A DNA stretch of 64,000 nt from Pseudomonadota bacterium (GTDB taxonomy: Bacteria > Pseudomonadota > Alphaproteobacteria > Rhizobiales > Aestuariivirgaceae), in NCBI GenBank assembly GCA_963205315.1, contig CAUJIO010000051.1, forward strand, positions 1 to 64,000. Reading direction: 5' to 3'. Shown piece by piece: positions 50,451 to 59,044 of the stretch. Under the pieces are notes generated by a model. It saw only the letters and a list, made by a program, of their open reading frames with translations, was not told the origin of the DNA and did not search any database. A program made the position numbers and the translations under genes. Every line of letters starts with the position of its first letter. The first letter of the stretch is position 1.

Positions 50451-51524
50451 GTGGAAAACGAACCCTTGATTGAATGCAAGTCTGTCTGGAAGATCTTCGG
50501 TGACCGGTCGGACGCGGCCATTCGCGCGGTAAAGGAGCGCGGGATCGGCAAGGCCGAAGTGATGCAAGAATTCAATTGCGTTGTCGGAGTGGCCGATGTC
50601 AGCCTTGGCCTCGGCAAAGGCGAAATCCTGTGCGTTATGGGCCTCTCCGGCAGCGGCAAGTCGACGTTGATCCGCCTGTTCAACCGATTGATCGAACCCA
50701 GCCTGGGCCAGATGCTGCTCCACGGTGAAGACATCGGCAGCATGAGCCTGGAGCGGCTGCGGGAAGTCCGGGCAAAGAAAGTCGGCATGGTATTTCAGAG
50801 CGTGACGCTCCTGCCGCATCGCACGGTGCTCGAAAATGCTGCCTTCGGACTGGAAGTGCAGAAGATCGACAAGGCGCGGCGGCACGAGATTGCCGGGGCA
50901 GCGCTCGCGAAAGTGGGCCTGGGCGACTGGCTCAACCGTTATCCTCATGAACTGTCCGGCGGCATGCAGCAGCGCGTGGGGCTGGCACGGGCGCTGGCGT
51001 CCGATCCCGAAATCATCCTGATGGATGAGCCGTTCAGCGCGCTCGACCCGCTGATCCGCCGCCAACTGCAGAACGAGTTCCGCCAACTTTCAAAGGAACT
51101 TGGAAAATCTGCGCTGTTCATCACGCACGATCTCGACGAGGCGATCCGCCTTGGCGACCGCATTGCCGTCATGAAGGATGGGGCTGTGGTGCAATTGGGA
51201 ACAGCCGAAGATATCGTGCTGAGACCCAAGGACGCCTACGTCGAGGACTTTGTGGCGGGTGTCTCCAGGCTGCATCTGGTGAAGGCGCATTCGGTCATGC
51301 ATCATGTTGGCGATTTTCAGTCACGCCAGCCGGGAGTGAACCCCGCGACCTTGCCGGCAGTACCGGTTGACGCTGAACTCGACACGCTTATCCAGCTCAT
51401 GACAAAGGGCCATCAGGATAGCGTTGCCGTCACTGATGCGGGCAAGCTTGTTGGCGTTGTCACATTGCGTAGCCTGCTCCAGGGAGTCCGGGGCAGGGAG
51501 CCAACCGAAGAGATCGCCCTGTGA
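50451..51524 (+). CDS. proV: ProV-type betaine ABC importer ATPase
   Basis: 357 residues with a GTG start (ggag upstream). A ProV-like N-terminal extension (SVWKIFG) precedes Walker A GLSGSGKST near 64-72, Q-loop MVFQSVTLLPHRT, signature LSGGMQQRVG near 166, Walker B IILMDEPFSALD, and switch ITHDLDEA. A C-terminal CBS-like region from about 290 (DSVAVTDAGKLVGVVTLRSL) may sense ionic strength or regulate as in OpuA/ProV. Confidence 0.9.
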   Translation: MENEPLIECKSVWKIFGDRSDAAIRAVKERGIGKAEVMQEFNCVVGVADVSLGLGKGEILCVMGLSGSGKSTLIRLFNRLIEPSLGQMLLHGEDIGSMSLERLREVRAKKVGMVFQSVTLLPHRTVLENAAFGLEVQKIDKARRHEIAGAALAKVGLGDWLNRYPHELSGGMQQRVGLARALASDPEIILMDEPFSALDPLIRRQLQNEFRQLSKELGKSALFITHDLDEAIRLGDRIAVMKDGAVVQLGTAEDIVLRPKDAYVEDFVAGVSRLHLVKAHSVMHHVGDFQSRQPGVNPATLPAVPVDAELDTLIQLMTKGHQDSVAVTDAGKLVGVVTLRSLLQGVRGREPTEEIAL

Positions 51525-51555
51525 ACGGGCAACGGCCGGCCGTGAGGATTGCAAC

Positions 51556-52398
51556 ATGGAGTCTCTGACAGACAGGATCGACGAGACGATCAGCGACGGC
51601 CTCGACTGGCTCAATGACAACTGGTCGGGCTTCTTCGATGCCCTCCGGCTTGTGATGGAGGGCCTCTACAACGGCATTGAAGCGGGCCTGACCTTTCCGC
51701 CCTTCTTCGTCATCGCGATTGCGGCGGGGCTTCTTGGATGGTGGGCGGTTCGGCTGCGATTCGGCATTCTGTCAGCGCTCGGCCTGGCATTTTGCGCTCT
51801 CATGGGCCTATGGCCCGAGACCATGCAAACGCTCGCGCTGGTGTTTACGGCTACGACCATTGCCCTTCTGATCGCAGTGCCGCTTGGCATCATCGCGGGC
51901 TTCCGGCCCCGGCTTCATGCGGCGCTGTTGCCCGTGCTCGACATGGTCCAAACCTTGCCGCCCTATATCTATCTTTTGCCGGCCATCGCGCTGCTTGGTT
52001 TCGGTCCGGCGACGGCGCTCGCGGCCACCGTGGTGGTAGCTATCCCGCCCGCCCTGCGATTGACCGCACACGGGATCCGGTTGACACCTGTGAATTTTCT
52101 CGAGCTTGGTCAGGCGACGGGAAGCTCCGGTATGCAGATGTTCTTGAAAATCCGGTTGCCCTTCGCTGTTCCGAGCATCATGGCCGGCGTCAATCAGTGT
52201 CTGATGATGGCGCTTGGTATGGTTGTCATCGCGGGCATCGTCGGCTCGGGCGGGCTTGGTGCCACGATCTATGACTCGGTGCGCACGCTCAGCATCGGCA
52301 AATCGATTGATGCCGGCATCGCCATCGTCATCCTGACGATGATCCTCGACCGGACGACCGAAGGCGCCATCGGCAGGGAAAGAAAGGCTGCGGCATGA
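51556..52398 (+). CDS. proW: ProW-type permease (1)
   Basis: 280 residues from ATG 51556. An N-terminal helix-rich region is followed by about five or six transmembrane segments, including LAFCALMGLWPETMQTLALV, and the coupling stretch LELGQATGSSGMQMFLKIRL-PF near 180-205, then MVVIAGIVGSGGLGATIYDS. Its ATGA stop/start overlaps the second permease gene. Confidence 0.88.
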   Translation: MESLTDRIDETISDGLDWLNDNWSGFFDALRLVMEGLYNGIEAGLTFPPFFVIAIAAGLLGWWAVRLRFGILSALGLAFCALMGLWPETMQTLALVFTATTIALLIAVPLGIIAGFRPRLHAALLPVLDMVQTLPPYIYLLPAIALLGFGPATALAATVVVAIPPALRLTAHGIRLTPVNFLELGQATGSSGMQMFLKIRLPFAVPSIMAGVNQCLMMALGMVVIAGIVGSGGLGATIYDSVRTLSIGKSIDAGIAIVILTMILDRTTEGAIGRERKAAA

Positions 52399-53237
52399 AC
52401 ATGAGCTTTTCCTACTCACCGGGAGATGTCATCGCGCCGGCCATCGATTGGCTCAACACGAATTTCCATCCCCTGTTTGCAGCCATCAGCCTGATCGTCG
52501 AGACGATCCTGGATGTGCTGTTGTCGGTGCTGAGTGTCTTGCCTGCCTGGGCGCTGATCGCAGTGATTGCCCTGCTGGGGTGGAAGCTGGCGACCTGGCG
52601 AATTGCACTGCTGGTTGTCGGCACTCTGGGCTTTTGCTGGCTCATGGGCCTGTGGGAGGCGACGCTCCAGACCATCGCACTGGTCTTGCTGGCGGTATTC
52701 CTGTCCATCACGATCGCGTTTCCACTCGGAATTTGGGCTGCGCGCAACAAGCGCGCCGAGGCAGCCCTCAGGCCCGTGCTCGATATCATGCAAACCGTTC
52801 CACCATGGGTATATCTGGTGCCGGCTGTGATTATCTTCAGTCTCGGACGAACTCCGGCGCTGATTGCGACGGTCGTCTATGGTACGCCTCCGATGCTGCG
52901 GCTGACGACGCTGGCGTTGAACCAGGTCCCCAAATCGTTCCTGGAACTCGGTGAGGCATTGGGTGCGCCGCGATTGACAACGCTTTTCAAGATCGAGTTG
53001 CCGATTGCCAAGCCGACGCTTCTCGTGGGATTGAACCAGTGTATTCTGCTGTCATTGGCGATGGTGGTGCTGGCGGGCCTGGTTGGAGCAGGTGGGCTGG
53101 GTGCGGAAGTGACGCGTGGGCTCACCCGGATGGAACTTGGCGTGGGCCTGCGGGCCGGCCTTTCGATTGTCGCCGTGGCCCTGCTGTTTGATCGCCTGTC
53201 GCAGGCAGCACTCAACCGGCCGATCGGCAAGCGATAG
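52395..53237 (+). CDS. ProW-type permease (2)
   Basis: 280 residues, same family as the preceding permease: LGFCWLMGLWEATLQTIALV, coupling segment LELGEALGAPRLTTLFKIEL-P, and MVVLAGLVGAGGLGAEVTRG. Standard ProVWX systems have one ProW that forms a homodimer. Two paralogous permeases in one operon suggest a heterodimeric channel, as in some osmolyte transporters. The overlapping start implies equal synthesis. Confidence 0.87.
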   Translation: MNMSFSYSPGDVIAPAIDWLNTNFHPLFAAISLIVETILDVLLSVLSVLPAWALIAVIALLGWKLATWRIALLVVGTLGFCWLMGLWEATLQTIALVLLAVFLSITIAFPLGIWAARNKRAEAALRPVLDIMQTVPPWVYLVPAVIIFSLGRTPALIATVVYGTPPMLRLTTLALNQVPKSFLELGEALGAPRLTTLFKIELPIAKPTLLVGLNQCILLSLAMVVLAGLVGAGGLGAEVTRGLTRMELGVGLRAGLSIVAVALLFDRLSQAALNRPIGKR

Positions 53238-53251
53238 AAACTGGGGCGTAG

Positions 53252-54082
53252 ATGGCCATTTCACAGCATGTTGGGATCGTCGGAGGAAATGGATGGCTTG
53301 GTGGTGCCCTCGTGCGTGCCGCAGTCTCCAGCAAGACGGTTGATCCGGGGCAGTTCACCTTGTCATCGCGATCCGGCAGCCGCGGAGGGATAGCCGACAT
53401 CGCTGCGCATTGGACAAAAGACAATGCCGAGCTGGCGGAACGATCGGATATCGTCATTCTCTCCGTGCGGCCTGCCCAGTTTGGCGATGTTCGCATCGAT
53501 CTGCGCAACAAGCTTGCCGTCTCCGTGATGGCCGGTGTCACGTGCGCCGCGATTGCCGAACAGACCAACGCAAAACGCATTGTCCGTGCCATTCCCAATG
53601 CGGCCGCCGCCATTGGCCGCTCCTTCACGCCATGGTTTGCAACGGCAGACGTGACTGACAGTGACAAGGCAGTGGTTCAGGCCTTCTTTGCAGCAAGCGG
53701 CGAGGCTGCTGAAGTGCCGGAAGAGTCCTACATCAACTATTGCGTCGGCCTCACGGGCTCTGGCGCCGCGTTTCCTGCATTGTTGGTCGAGGCCATGGTC
53801 GCTGAAGCAGTGGCGCAAGGGCTCACCCGCGAGTTCGGCGAGAAGGCCGCCCGGAGTGTTGTCTGCGATGCCAGCCAGTTGTTCGCGGGCGGGACAGGCA
53901 ATACTGCCGCTATCGTAAAGGAAATGATCGACTATCGCGGAACAACAGCAGCGGCACTGCAAGCCATGATAAATCACGGGTTCATGGAGGCCGTTTCAGC
54001 AGGCCTTCGCGCCGCCGCCGCGAAGGCCGCCACGATTGCCCATGGACAAAATGCAGATGCGCAGGCGGACAAAAACACATGA
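53252..54082 (+). CDS. proC: Pyrroline-5-carboxylate-reductase-like protein
   Basis: 276 residues of the ProC family. The N-terminal Rossmann motif is VGIVGGNGWLGGALV; VRAIPNAAAAIGRSFTPW lies near 110-127; and the C-terminal dimer domain has GLTGSGAAFPALLVEAM near 168-184 and DYRGTTAAALQAM near 228-240. It would reduce a cyclic imine such as pyrroline-carboxylate to the proline-type product, or run in the reverse sense on a related ring. Its place after a betaine importer suggests catabolism of a proline-derived betaine. Overlaps the cupin gene by ATGA. Confidence 0.82.
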   Translation: MAISQHVGIVGGNGWLGGALVRAAVSSKTVDPGQFTLSSRSGSRGGIADIAAHWTKDNAELAERSDIVILSVRPAQFGDVRIDLRNKLAVSVMAGVTCAAIAEQTNAKRIVRAIPNAAAAIGRSFTPWFATADVTDSDKAVVQAFFAASGEAAEVPEESYINYCVGLTGSGAAFPALLVEAMVAEAVAQGLTREFGEKAARSVVCDASQLFAGGTGNTAAIVKEMIDYRGTTAAALQAMINHGFMEAVSAGLRAAAAKAATIAHGQNADAQADKNT

Positions 54083-54675
54083 CAGTGAGGAGTGAGGCGC
54101 TTCAGGATTTCCTCTCCAGCCTGCAAGGCGCTTTCATGGCGTCACGTTGCGAACCAGAAGTCTCGACTGTTGTCGAAAAGATATTCACTGCATTGGAGCA
54201 TTGCGCGATTGCCGGAACGGCCCAGCCGCACCAGCTCGCCGTATGCAGCCATTTGCCGGATGCCATCGGAATTGCGCGGTCGGCATCTCCTCAACTGGCG
54301 CGTCTGGCCTCCAGCTTTGAAGCCATCGCGCCGTCTCTCAACTGGATGGTCCGGTCTTCGTCCGGGCCGTTCGCGAGCGACAACTGGCTGAATGGTCATG
54401 CCAATGCGACGATTGTTGGCCGCAATGGGCTGGAAGACCGCGACGACATTACAATCGGCGTCTCATTGCTTGCGCCCCACGTGCGCTATCCCGATCATCG
54501 GCATGCGCCGGAGGAGATCTATCTGGTGCTGACGCCAGGCCGCTTTCAGCACGGTGAATCGGAATGGTTCGAACCGGGACCTGGCGGTACGCTTCACAAC
54601 ATTCCAAATATCAGGCATGCCATGGCGTCGGGCGACGTATCGCTGCTGGCAATCTGGTGCCTTCTCCTGAGATAG
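54079..54675 (+). CDS. DddQ-like dimethylsulfoniopropionate-lyase cupin
   Basis: 198 residues. The C-terminal half is a single cupin with RYPDHRHAPEEIYLV and then PGPGGTLHNIPNIRHAM. Tyr 137, His 140, His 142, Glu 146, Tyr 148 and His 180 occur in the same order and spacing as the metal-binding and catalytic residues of the DMSP lyase DddQ (recalled as Tyr120, His123, His125, Glu129, Tyr131, His163). DddQ cleaves DMSP to dimethyl sulfide and acrylate. No acrylate genes (acuI, acuN/K, prpE) are nearby, so the real substrate may be a nitrogen betaine with a similar beta-elimination step. It is translationally coupled to proC and is the last gene of the operon. Confidence 0.75.
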   Translation: MTVRSEALQDFLSSLQGAFMASRCEPEVSTVVEKIFTALEHCAIAGTAQPHQLAVCSHLPDAIGIARSASPQLARLASSFEAIAPSLNWMVRSSSGPFASDNWLNGHANATIVGRNGLEDRDDITIGVSLLAPHVRYPDHRHAPEEIYLVLTPGRFQHGESEWFEPGPGGTLHNIPNIRHAMASGDVSLLAIWCLLLR

Positions 54676-54694
54676 GCAAGGTTTTGCCTTTGCA

Positions 54695-54724
54695 GCTTCC
54701 CGAACGGAAGCGTCGCTTTTCTCC
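54695..54724 (+). terminator. Probable intrinsic terminator after the cupin gene
   Basis: GCTTCC-CGAAC-GGAAGC stem (54695-54711), followed by GTCGCTTTTCTCC. A smaller hairpin precedes it at 54674-54689. The remaining part of the 300-bp interval to the convergent 2-hydroxyacid dehydrogenase holds no supported gene. Confidence 0.5.
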
Positions 54725-54975
54725 TTGAGCTCGGTGCCTCGCCTGCGCAGGCCAAGGCCAACTCCAAGTCCGAACACGCCTTCTTCAAATACGGGATCCA
54801 CCATCACCCGAAACATGATTGCCAGCATGGGCACGAGCCGGGATGGTCAGACTGAATCACCCCTATAAGTTTGGCTGTCGTTTCGCTGATATTCTTCCCG
54901 CAACCTGACTTGGCTCAAGGGCAAGAAGTGATGCCGACTGTCATGAACTCCGATCTGGTATCGACAACGGCGAAT

Positions 54976-56004
54976 TCATCCCTTCAGCCACCCAGTCACG
55001 CGTGCATGACCAATGGCATCACGATTGACGATGAATTCCGGGAGCGTTCCATGGACCACATCGATGATGCTCTTGATTGCCGTTCGAGCCACGCCGTCCA
55101 TGAAGGTATCGGTCCAGCACAGGGAGTGCGGCGTGACAATCACGTTCTCCATGGTGAAGAGCGGATTGCCGTTATCGGGCGGTTCCTTCTCGACGACATC
55201 GAGTCCCGCTCCCGCAATCGCTCCTGATCGCAGGGCGCGGATCAGTGCTGGCTCGTCGATGACAGGGCCTCTGGCAATGTTGATGATGAATGCCGTGCGC
55301 TTCATCAGTGCCAGCCGATTGGCGTTGATGAGATGCCGTGTCGATGCGTCGAGAAGGCAAGCCACGACGACAAAATCCGCTTGGCCAAGCAACGTGTCCA
55401 GACCAACGCGCTCGACGGCATGCTGCGCGCAGATGGCGTCGCTGACCGCCGGGTCGGAGACCAGGGTTCGCAGGTTGAACGGCCGCATGAGCCGCGCAAG
55501 CTCCTGCCCGATTCCGCCGAACCCAATGATTCCAATGGTACGCCCCGGCAAACCTATTCCTGGAAAATCGCCACGTTGTGCCCATCGGCCTTCCCGCGGC
55601 AATCGTGATTTGAGCGGCAGCCTGAGACTGAGCGCAAGAATGAAGGTCAAAGCGGTTGTGGCGACCGAATGCCGGACGGCAACGGGTGTATTGGTTACAA
55701 GTATGCCACGCTGCGACAGGGCCGGAATGTCCAATGCGTCGAAGCCAACGCCGTTCCGCGCCAGCACGCGAAGCCGGCCCTTGTCCTGAGCCAACGTCTC
55801 CTCGGTCACCTTGGCACCACCGATGAACAGCGCATCGAAATTGCCGAGATGGCTGACGGAAATGCTTTCGCCGTCAGGAGGCAACTTCTCCCAGGCCAAT
55901 CCTGCATCGGCAAAGAGTTGAAGAGGAGCGGTACCAAACAAGGGGCGTCCCGTGGAGTCGAAGAGATCGGCTGTCAGTCCAATCCTTATGGTGCCTTCAT
56001 TCAC
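54976..56004 (-). CDS. D-2-hydroxyacid dehydrogenase
   Basis: 342 residues. NAD-binding Rossmann motif TIGIIGFGGIGQELARLM near 161-178, catalytic Arg in NIARGPVIDE near 245, Glu in VEKEPPDNGNP near 275 and His in TPHSLCWTD near 293. It interconverts a 2-keto acid and a D-2-hydroxy acid in the cytosol. It is the last gene of the leftward sugar-type operon. Its substrate is probably a product of the RraA-family aldolase or the Gfo/Idh dehydrogenases. Confidence 0.88.
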   Translation of the reverse strand: MNEGTIRIGLTADLFDSTGRPLFGTAPLQLFADAGLAWEKLPPDGESISVSHLGNFDALFIGGAKVTEETLAQDKGRLRVLARNGVGFDALDIPALSQRGILVTNTPVAVRHSVATTALTFILALSLRLPLKSRLPREGRWAQRGDFPGIGLPGRTIGIIGFGGIGQELARLMRPFNLRTLVSDPAVSDAICAQHAVERVGLDTLLGQADFVVVACLLDASTRHLINANRLALMKRTAFIINIARGPVIDEPALIRALRSGAIAGAGLDVVEKEPPDNGNPLFTMENVIVTPHSLCWTDTFMDGVARTAIKSIIDVVHGTLPEFIVNRDAIGHARVTGWLKG

Positions 56005-56032
56005 GTGCAGGCTTCCTTGTCGCCAAACTTCA

Positions 56033-57064
56033 TCAGGACGTCATCGATACCGACTGACCGGTGCGCGCCGACGTGTAGGCGCCAAACACCAGGTCATAGG
56101 TCTTGCGGCTATCGGCACCCGATGTCTCGACCGGCTTTCCGGCGCGCAGGCATTCGACCCAGTGTCTCTGGATCGCAAAAACACTTTCCTGGGTGCCATG
56201 CCACGGCACGGTGGACCATGGAAACATCGTGGGGGACACATCATGTGTCACCGTCTGGCCGCCGGAATGCACCGACAGCCTGTAGTTCGGATCGAGGCGA
56301 AGACTGCCTTGCGTGCCTTCGATCTGGAGCGTCAGTTCCGGAAACGGATCCGGATCGATAGGGCTGGCATAGGAACACTCGACAACGCTTGTCACCCCGC
56401 TCTCATGCTGCAACATGATGGTCGCGAGATCTTCGCCGCGGATACCCGGCTTCACGCTTTGGCTTTGGCAATAGAGCCGTGTTGCGTCACCAAACAGGTA
56501 TCGCGCCACATCGAGCATGTGAACTCCGAGATCAAGGATGACGAAGTGATCTTCATGGGCGAGATAAGGCTGCTTTCCGTAGATGTTGTGACCGGTCCGG
56601 AATGCCACGCGGCCCCAGTTTATCTTCCCGAGCGCGTTCGAGGCGATAATTTCCTGCGCCCTGCGCACGGGTTTCAGAAAACGTGTGTTCTCATGCACCA
56701 TGAGAGGAACGCCCGCAGCCTTGCATGTCTCGATGATCGCGAGGCACTCCGCATGCGTCGGTGCGAGCGGCTTCTGCACGATGACCGGAATGCGCCGTGC
56801 CGCCGCCAGTTCAACGAGTTCGACGTGGGAGCGCATTGTGGTCGCGATGTCGACGAAAGCCACTTCCCCCGAATCCAGCATGTCGCGAGCGGAAGCGAAG
56901 ACCAGTTTGGCGCCGTAACGCTCGGCGGCCGATTGGGCCTTGGCGGAATCGAGATCGCAGACGGCGATGAGCGTCACATCAGGCATATGCTGCCAGGCCG
57001 CGAGATGGTTCTCGGCGAAGAAGCCACAGCCGATGACGCCGACCCTCAGTGGTGGTTTCGACAT
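56033..57064 (-). CDS. Gfo/Idh/MocA-family oxidoreductase (2)
   Basis: 343 residues. N-terminal NAD(P)-binding motif VGVIGCGFFAENHLAAWQ near 8-25, the second motif VQKPLAPTHAEC near 97-108 (Gln-Lys-Pro where most family members have Glu-Lys-Pro), and a C-terminal mixed sheet domain from about 125. It oxidises a sugar, polyol or inositol. Its start overlaps the stop of the RraA-family gene. It is about 40 % identical by eye to the family member encoded at 57804. Confidence 0.87.
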   Translation of the reverse strand: MSKPPLRVGVIGCGFFAENHLAAWQHMPDVTLIAVCDLDSAKAQSAAERYGAKLVFASARDMLDSGEVAFVDIATTMRSHVELVELAAARRIPVIVQKPLAPTHAECLAIIETCKAAGVPLMVHENTRFLKPVRRAQEIIASNALGKINWGRVAFRTGHNIYGKQPYLAHEDHFVILDLGVHMLDVARYLFGDATRLYCQSQSVKPGIRGEDLATIMLQHESGVTSVVECSYASPIDPDPFPELTLQIEGTQGSLRLDPNYRLSVHSGGQTVTHDVSPTMFPWSTVPWHGTQESVFAIQRHWVECLRAGKPVETSGADSRKTYDLVFGAYTSARTGQSVSMTS

Positions 57065-57759
57065 CAGTGAATTTCGCCGGAACGTTTCAGCGCGTCGCGC
57101 AGCATGAGGCTGCTGAAACCCGCTGTCTTCGTGACATCGAGAATCACCTTCTCGCGCCGCGACACAAGATCGATCGCCGCCGGCAATTTCCGCACCGCAT
57201 CTGCAGGAATAACCACCGCGCCGTGGAAATCCGCGTGGATCACGTCATCATGATGGACCAGCATGCCGAAGATGTTTGCATCGCAATTCATCTGTACCAT
57301 GTGAATGTGTGCATGGCTTGGACCGATGCGGCCACCGATGATCTGGAATCCGGGAGCCAGCATGTCGAGGTCGCGGAAGGAGCCATTGGTCACGCAGCCG
57401 GCAACCCCGAGCGCCTTGTGAATGGTCGTTTGGACCTCGCCCCAGAAGGCACCGAATCCCGGCCTGTCATCGACATCCTGGATGACGGCAATGGTCGGAA
57501 GGCCCGAGGGCGAGACATAGTCATACCAGTCCTCACGCGCCGGAATAGGCCCGCGTGGCGGTTCCTTCGCGCGCACCAGACCGGTTCTGGCAAGCCCGAC
57601 GATCGGTGGAAACTTACGGTCGACGGCCACCATCGGCTCGACAGTAAAGCCCACAGCGCGCCGTTCGGGAACGATCAACTCGAGTCCGTTGCAGATTGTT
57701 GGGGTGTCCCATTGTTTCAGGACTTCGAGGTCGGCAGCGCTGAAAGGAAACTTTTCCAT
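57064..57759 (-). CDS. RraA-family aldolase/decarboxylase-like protein
   Basis: 231 residues of the RraA/HMG-aldolase fold. The active-site loop is GVAGCVTNGSFRDLD near 131-145 (the family has GxxGxxxDGxxRD, here Asn-Gly), and HADFHGAVVIP near 183-193. Members with this context cleave 4-carboxy-4-hydroxy-2-oxoadipate-like acids or decarboxylate oxaloacetate; none is an RNase regulator. It sits between two Gfo/Idh genes, which suggests that it cleaves a keto-acid derived from the oxidised sugar. Confidence 0.82.
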   Translation of the reverse strand: MEKFPFSAADLEVLKQWDTPTICNGLELIVPERRAVGFTVEPMVAVDRKFPPIVGLARTGLVRAKEPPRGPIPAREDWYDYVSPSGLPTIAVIQDVDDRPGFGAFWGEVQTTIHKALGVAGCVTNGSFRDLDMLAPGFQIIGGRIGPSHAHIHMVQMNCDANIFGMLVHHDDVIHADFHGAVVIPADAVRKLPAAIDLVSRREKVILDVTKTAGFSSLMLRDALKRSGEIH

Positions 57760-57803
57760 GCTAATCCATCATGACGTTGAGTTGCAGTTGATATGAACGC
57801 CGG

Positions 57804-58853
57804 TCAGGCCTTTGGGCGCACGCTGGCGTGAGTACGGGCTGACTCGTAGGCGGCCTCGACAAGAGCATAGGTCTTGAGATTGTCTTCACCCGATGTCTCG
57901 GCGGGAACACCAGCGCGCACCGCGTGAAGCATGTGCTTGCACGTATTGCGCGCCGCTTCCTGTGAAACATGCCAGGGCCGCGTCGTCCATGACAGGAGTG
58001 GTGTGCCGACCCGGTCATCGAAGGTGAGGCCTTGCGTCGTGACGGTCATCACCTCGCCCTTCTTCATGACGATGGAACCGAGAGGCCCCTCGATCTCGAG
58101 GAGCGTCTCCGGGAACGCATCATCCGAGCGCCGCGCCTCGTAGGTGCATTCGACCACCGACACCGCACCAGACAGATGGCGAAGAGTCATCGTGGCGGTA
58201 TCCTCGGCGCGAACCTTCGGATTGCGGCGTTGCGTTTCGCAGTAGACGCGCTCCACGTCGCCGAGAAAGACCCGCGCAAGGTCGAGCACATGGATCCCGA
58301 CATCGAGAATGGCGAGCCGCTCCTCGTTATAGAAGTACGGTTGGCCCTTGTAGACATCGTAGCCGGTGCGGAAGCAGATGCGCGCCCAGCTCGGCTCGCC
58401 GATGGTGCCGGCCTTGATCACCTCGTTGACGCGCATCATCGCGCTGCCAAAACGGAAGTTCTCATGTACGGCAAGCCAGGCTCCATGTGCCTTGGCATTT
58501 TCGACAATGGCAACGCAATCGGCCCATTCCGGCGCAAAGGGCTTTTGCACCACTGTCGGAATGCGGCGTTCAGCGGTGAGGGCCGCGAGTTCGCGGTGGG
58601 TATCCATTCTCGTCGTGATGTCGACGAGATCCAGTGGAACGGAATCGAGCATCTTTCTGGCGTCGGAGAACCATGGCGCGCTGAATTTTTCTCCCGCTGC
58701 CCGTGCCTTGGCTTCATCGCGATCACAGACGGCGGCCAGTATCGCTCCATCCGAAGCCAGGTCCCGCCATGAATTGAGATGGTTCAGGGCATAGAAACCG
58801 CAACCAATCAGTCCGACGCGGACAGAAGAAGGTGAAGACGCGCTTTTCGTCAT
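57804..58853 (-). CDS. Gfo/Idh/MocA-family oxidoreductase (1)
   Basis: 349 residues. VGLIGCGFYALNHLNSWRD near 12-30, VVQKPFAPEWADC near 106-118 (again Gln-Lys-Pro), and RICFRTGYDVYKGQPYF in the C-terminal domain. The shared QKP form with the second family member, and a second shared motif (AILDVGIHVLDLARVFLGD versus the matching stretch there), mark the two as a duplicated pair. They probably act on successive or epimeric intermediates. Confidence 0.87.
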   Translation of the reverse strand: MTKSASSPSSVRVGLIGCGFYALNHLNSWRDLASDGAILAAVCDRDEAKARAAGEKFSAPWFSDARKMLDSVPLDLVDITTRMDTHRELAALTAERRIPTVVQKPFAPEWADCVAIVENAKAHGAWLAVHENFRFGSAMMRVNEVIKAGTIGEPSWARICFRTGYDVYKGQPYFYNEERLAILDVGIHVLDLARVFLGDVERVYCETQRRNPKVRAEDTATMTLRHLSGAVSVVECTYEARRSDDAFPETLLEIEGPLGSIVMKKGEVMTVTTQGLTFDDRVGTPLLSWTTRPWHVSQEAARNTCKHMLHAVRAGVPAETSGEDNLKTYALVEAAYESARTHASVRPKA

Positions 58854-59044
58854 ATGTGTGCCCTGGATGCGCTGGATTTGGAGTGAGTAAGTGTCATCAG
58901 CCGGAATGGCCCTCTCAGTGATGAAGCCTGATGGGCGCCAAAGCCGATGCCGCCTGTCACCAGCTCAACGCCGCCCGCAAGATCAAATGGTCCAATCATG
59001 TGTCAACTTTTGGCGTTGAATGTTTCAGAACCCAAGTCACGGGA

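Noticed and set aside
54730-54834. Short minus-strand frame (VFEEGVFGLGVGLGL) after the DddQ-like gene
   Set aside because: Low-complexity, no ribosome-binding site and no family likeness; probably chance.
57064-57759. RNase E inhibitor RraA
   Set aside because: The protein is larger than RraA, has extra N-terminal residues, and sits in a sugar-catabolic operon; aldolase/decarboxylase-type function is more likely.
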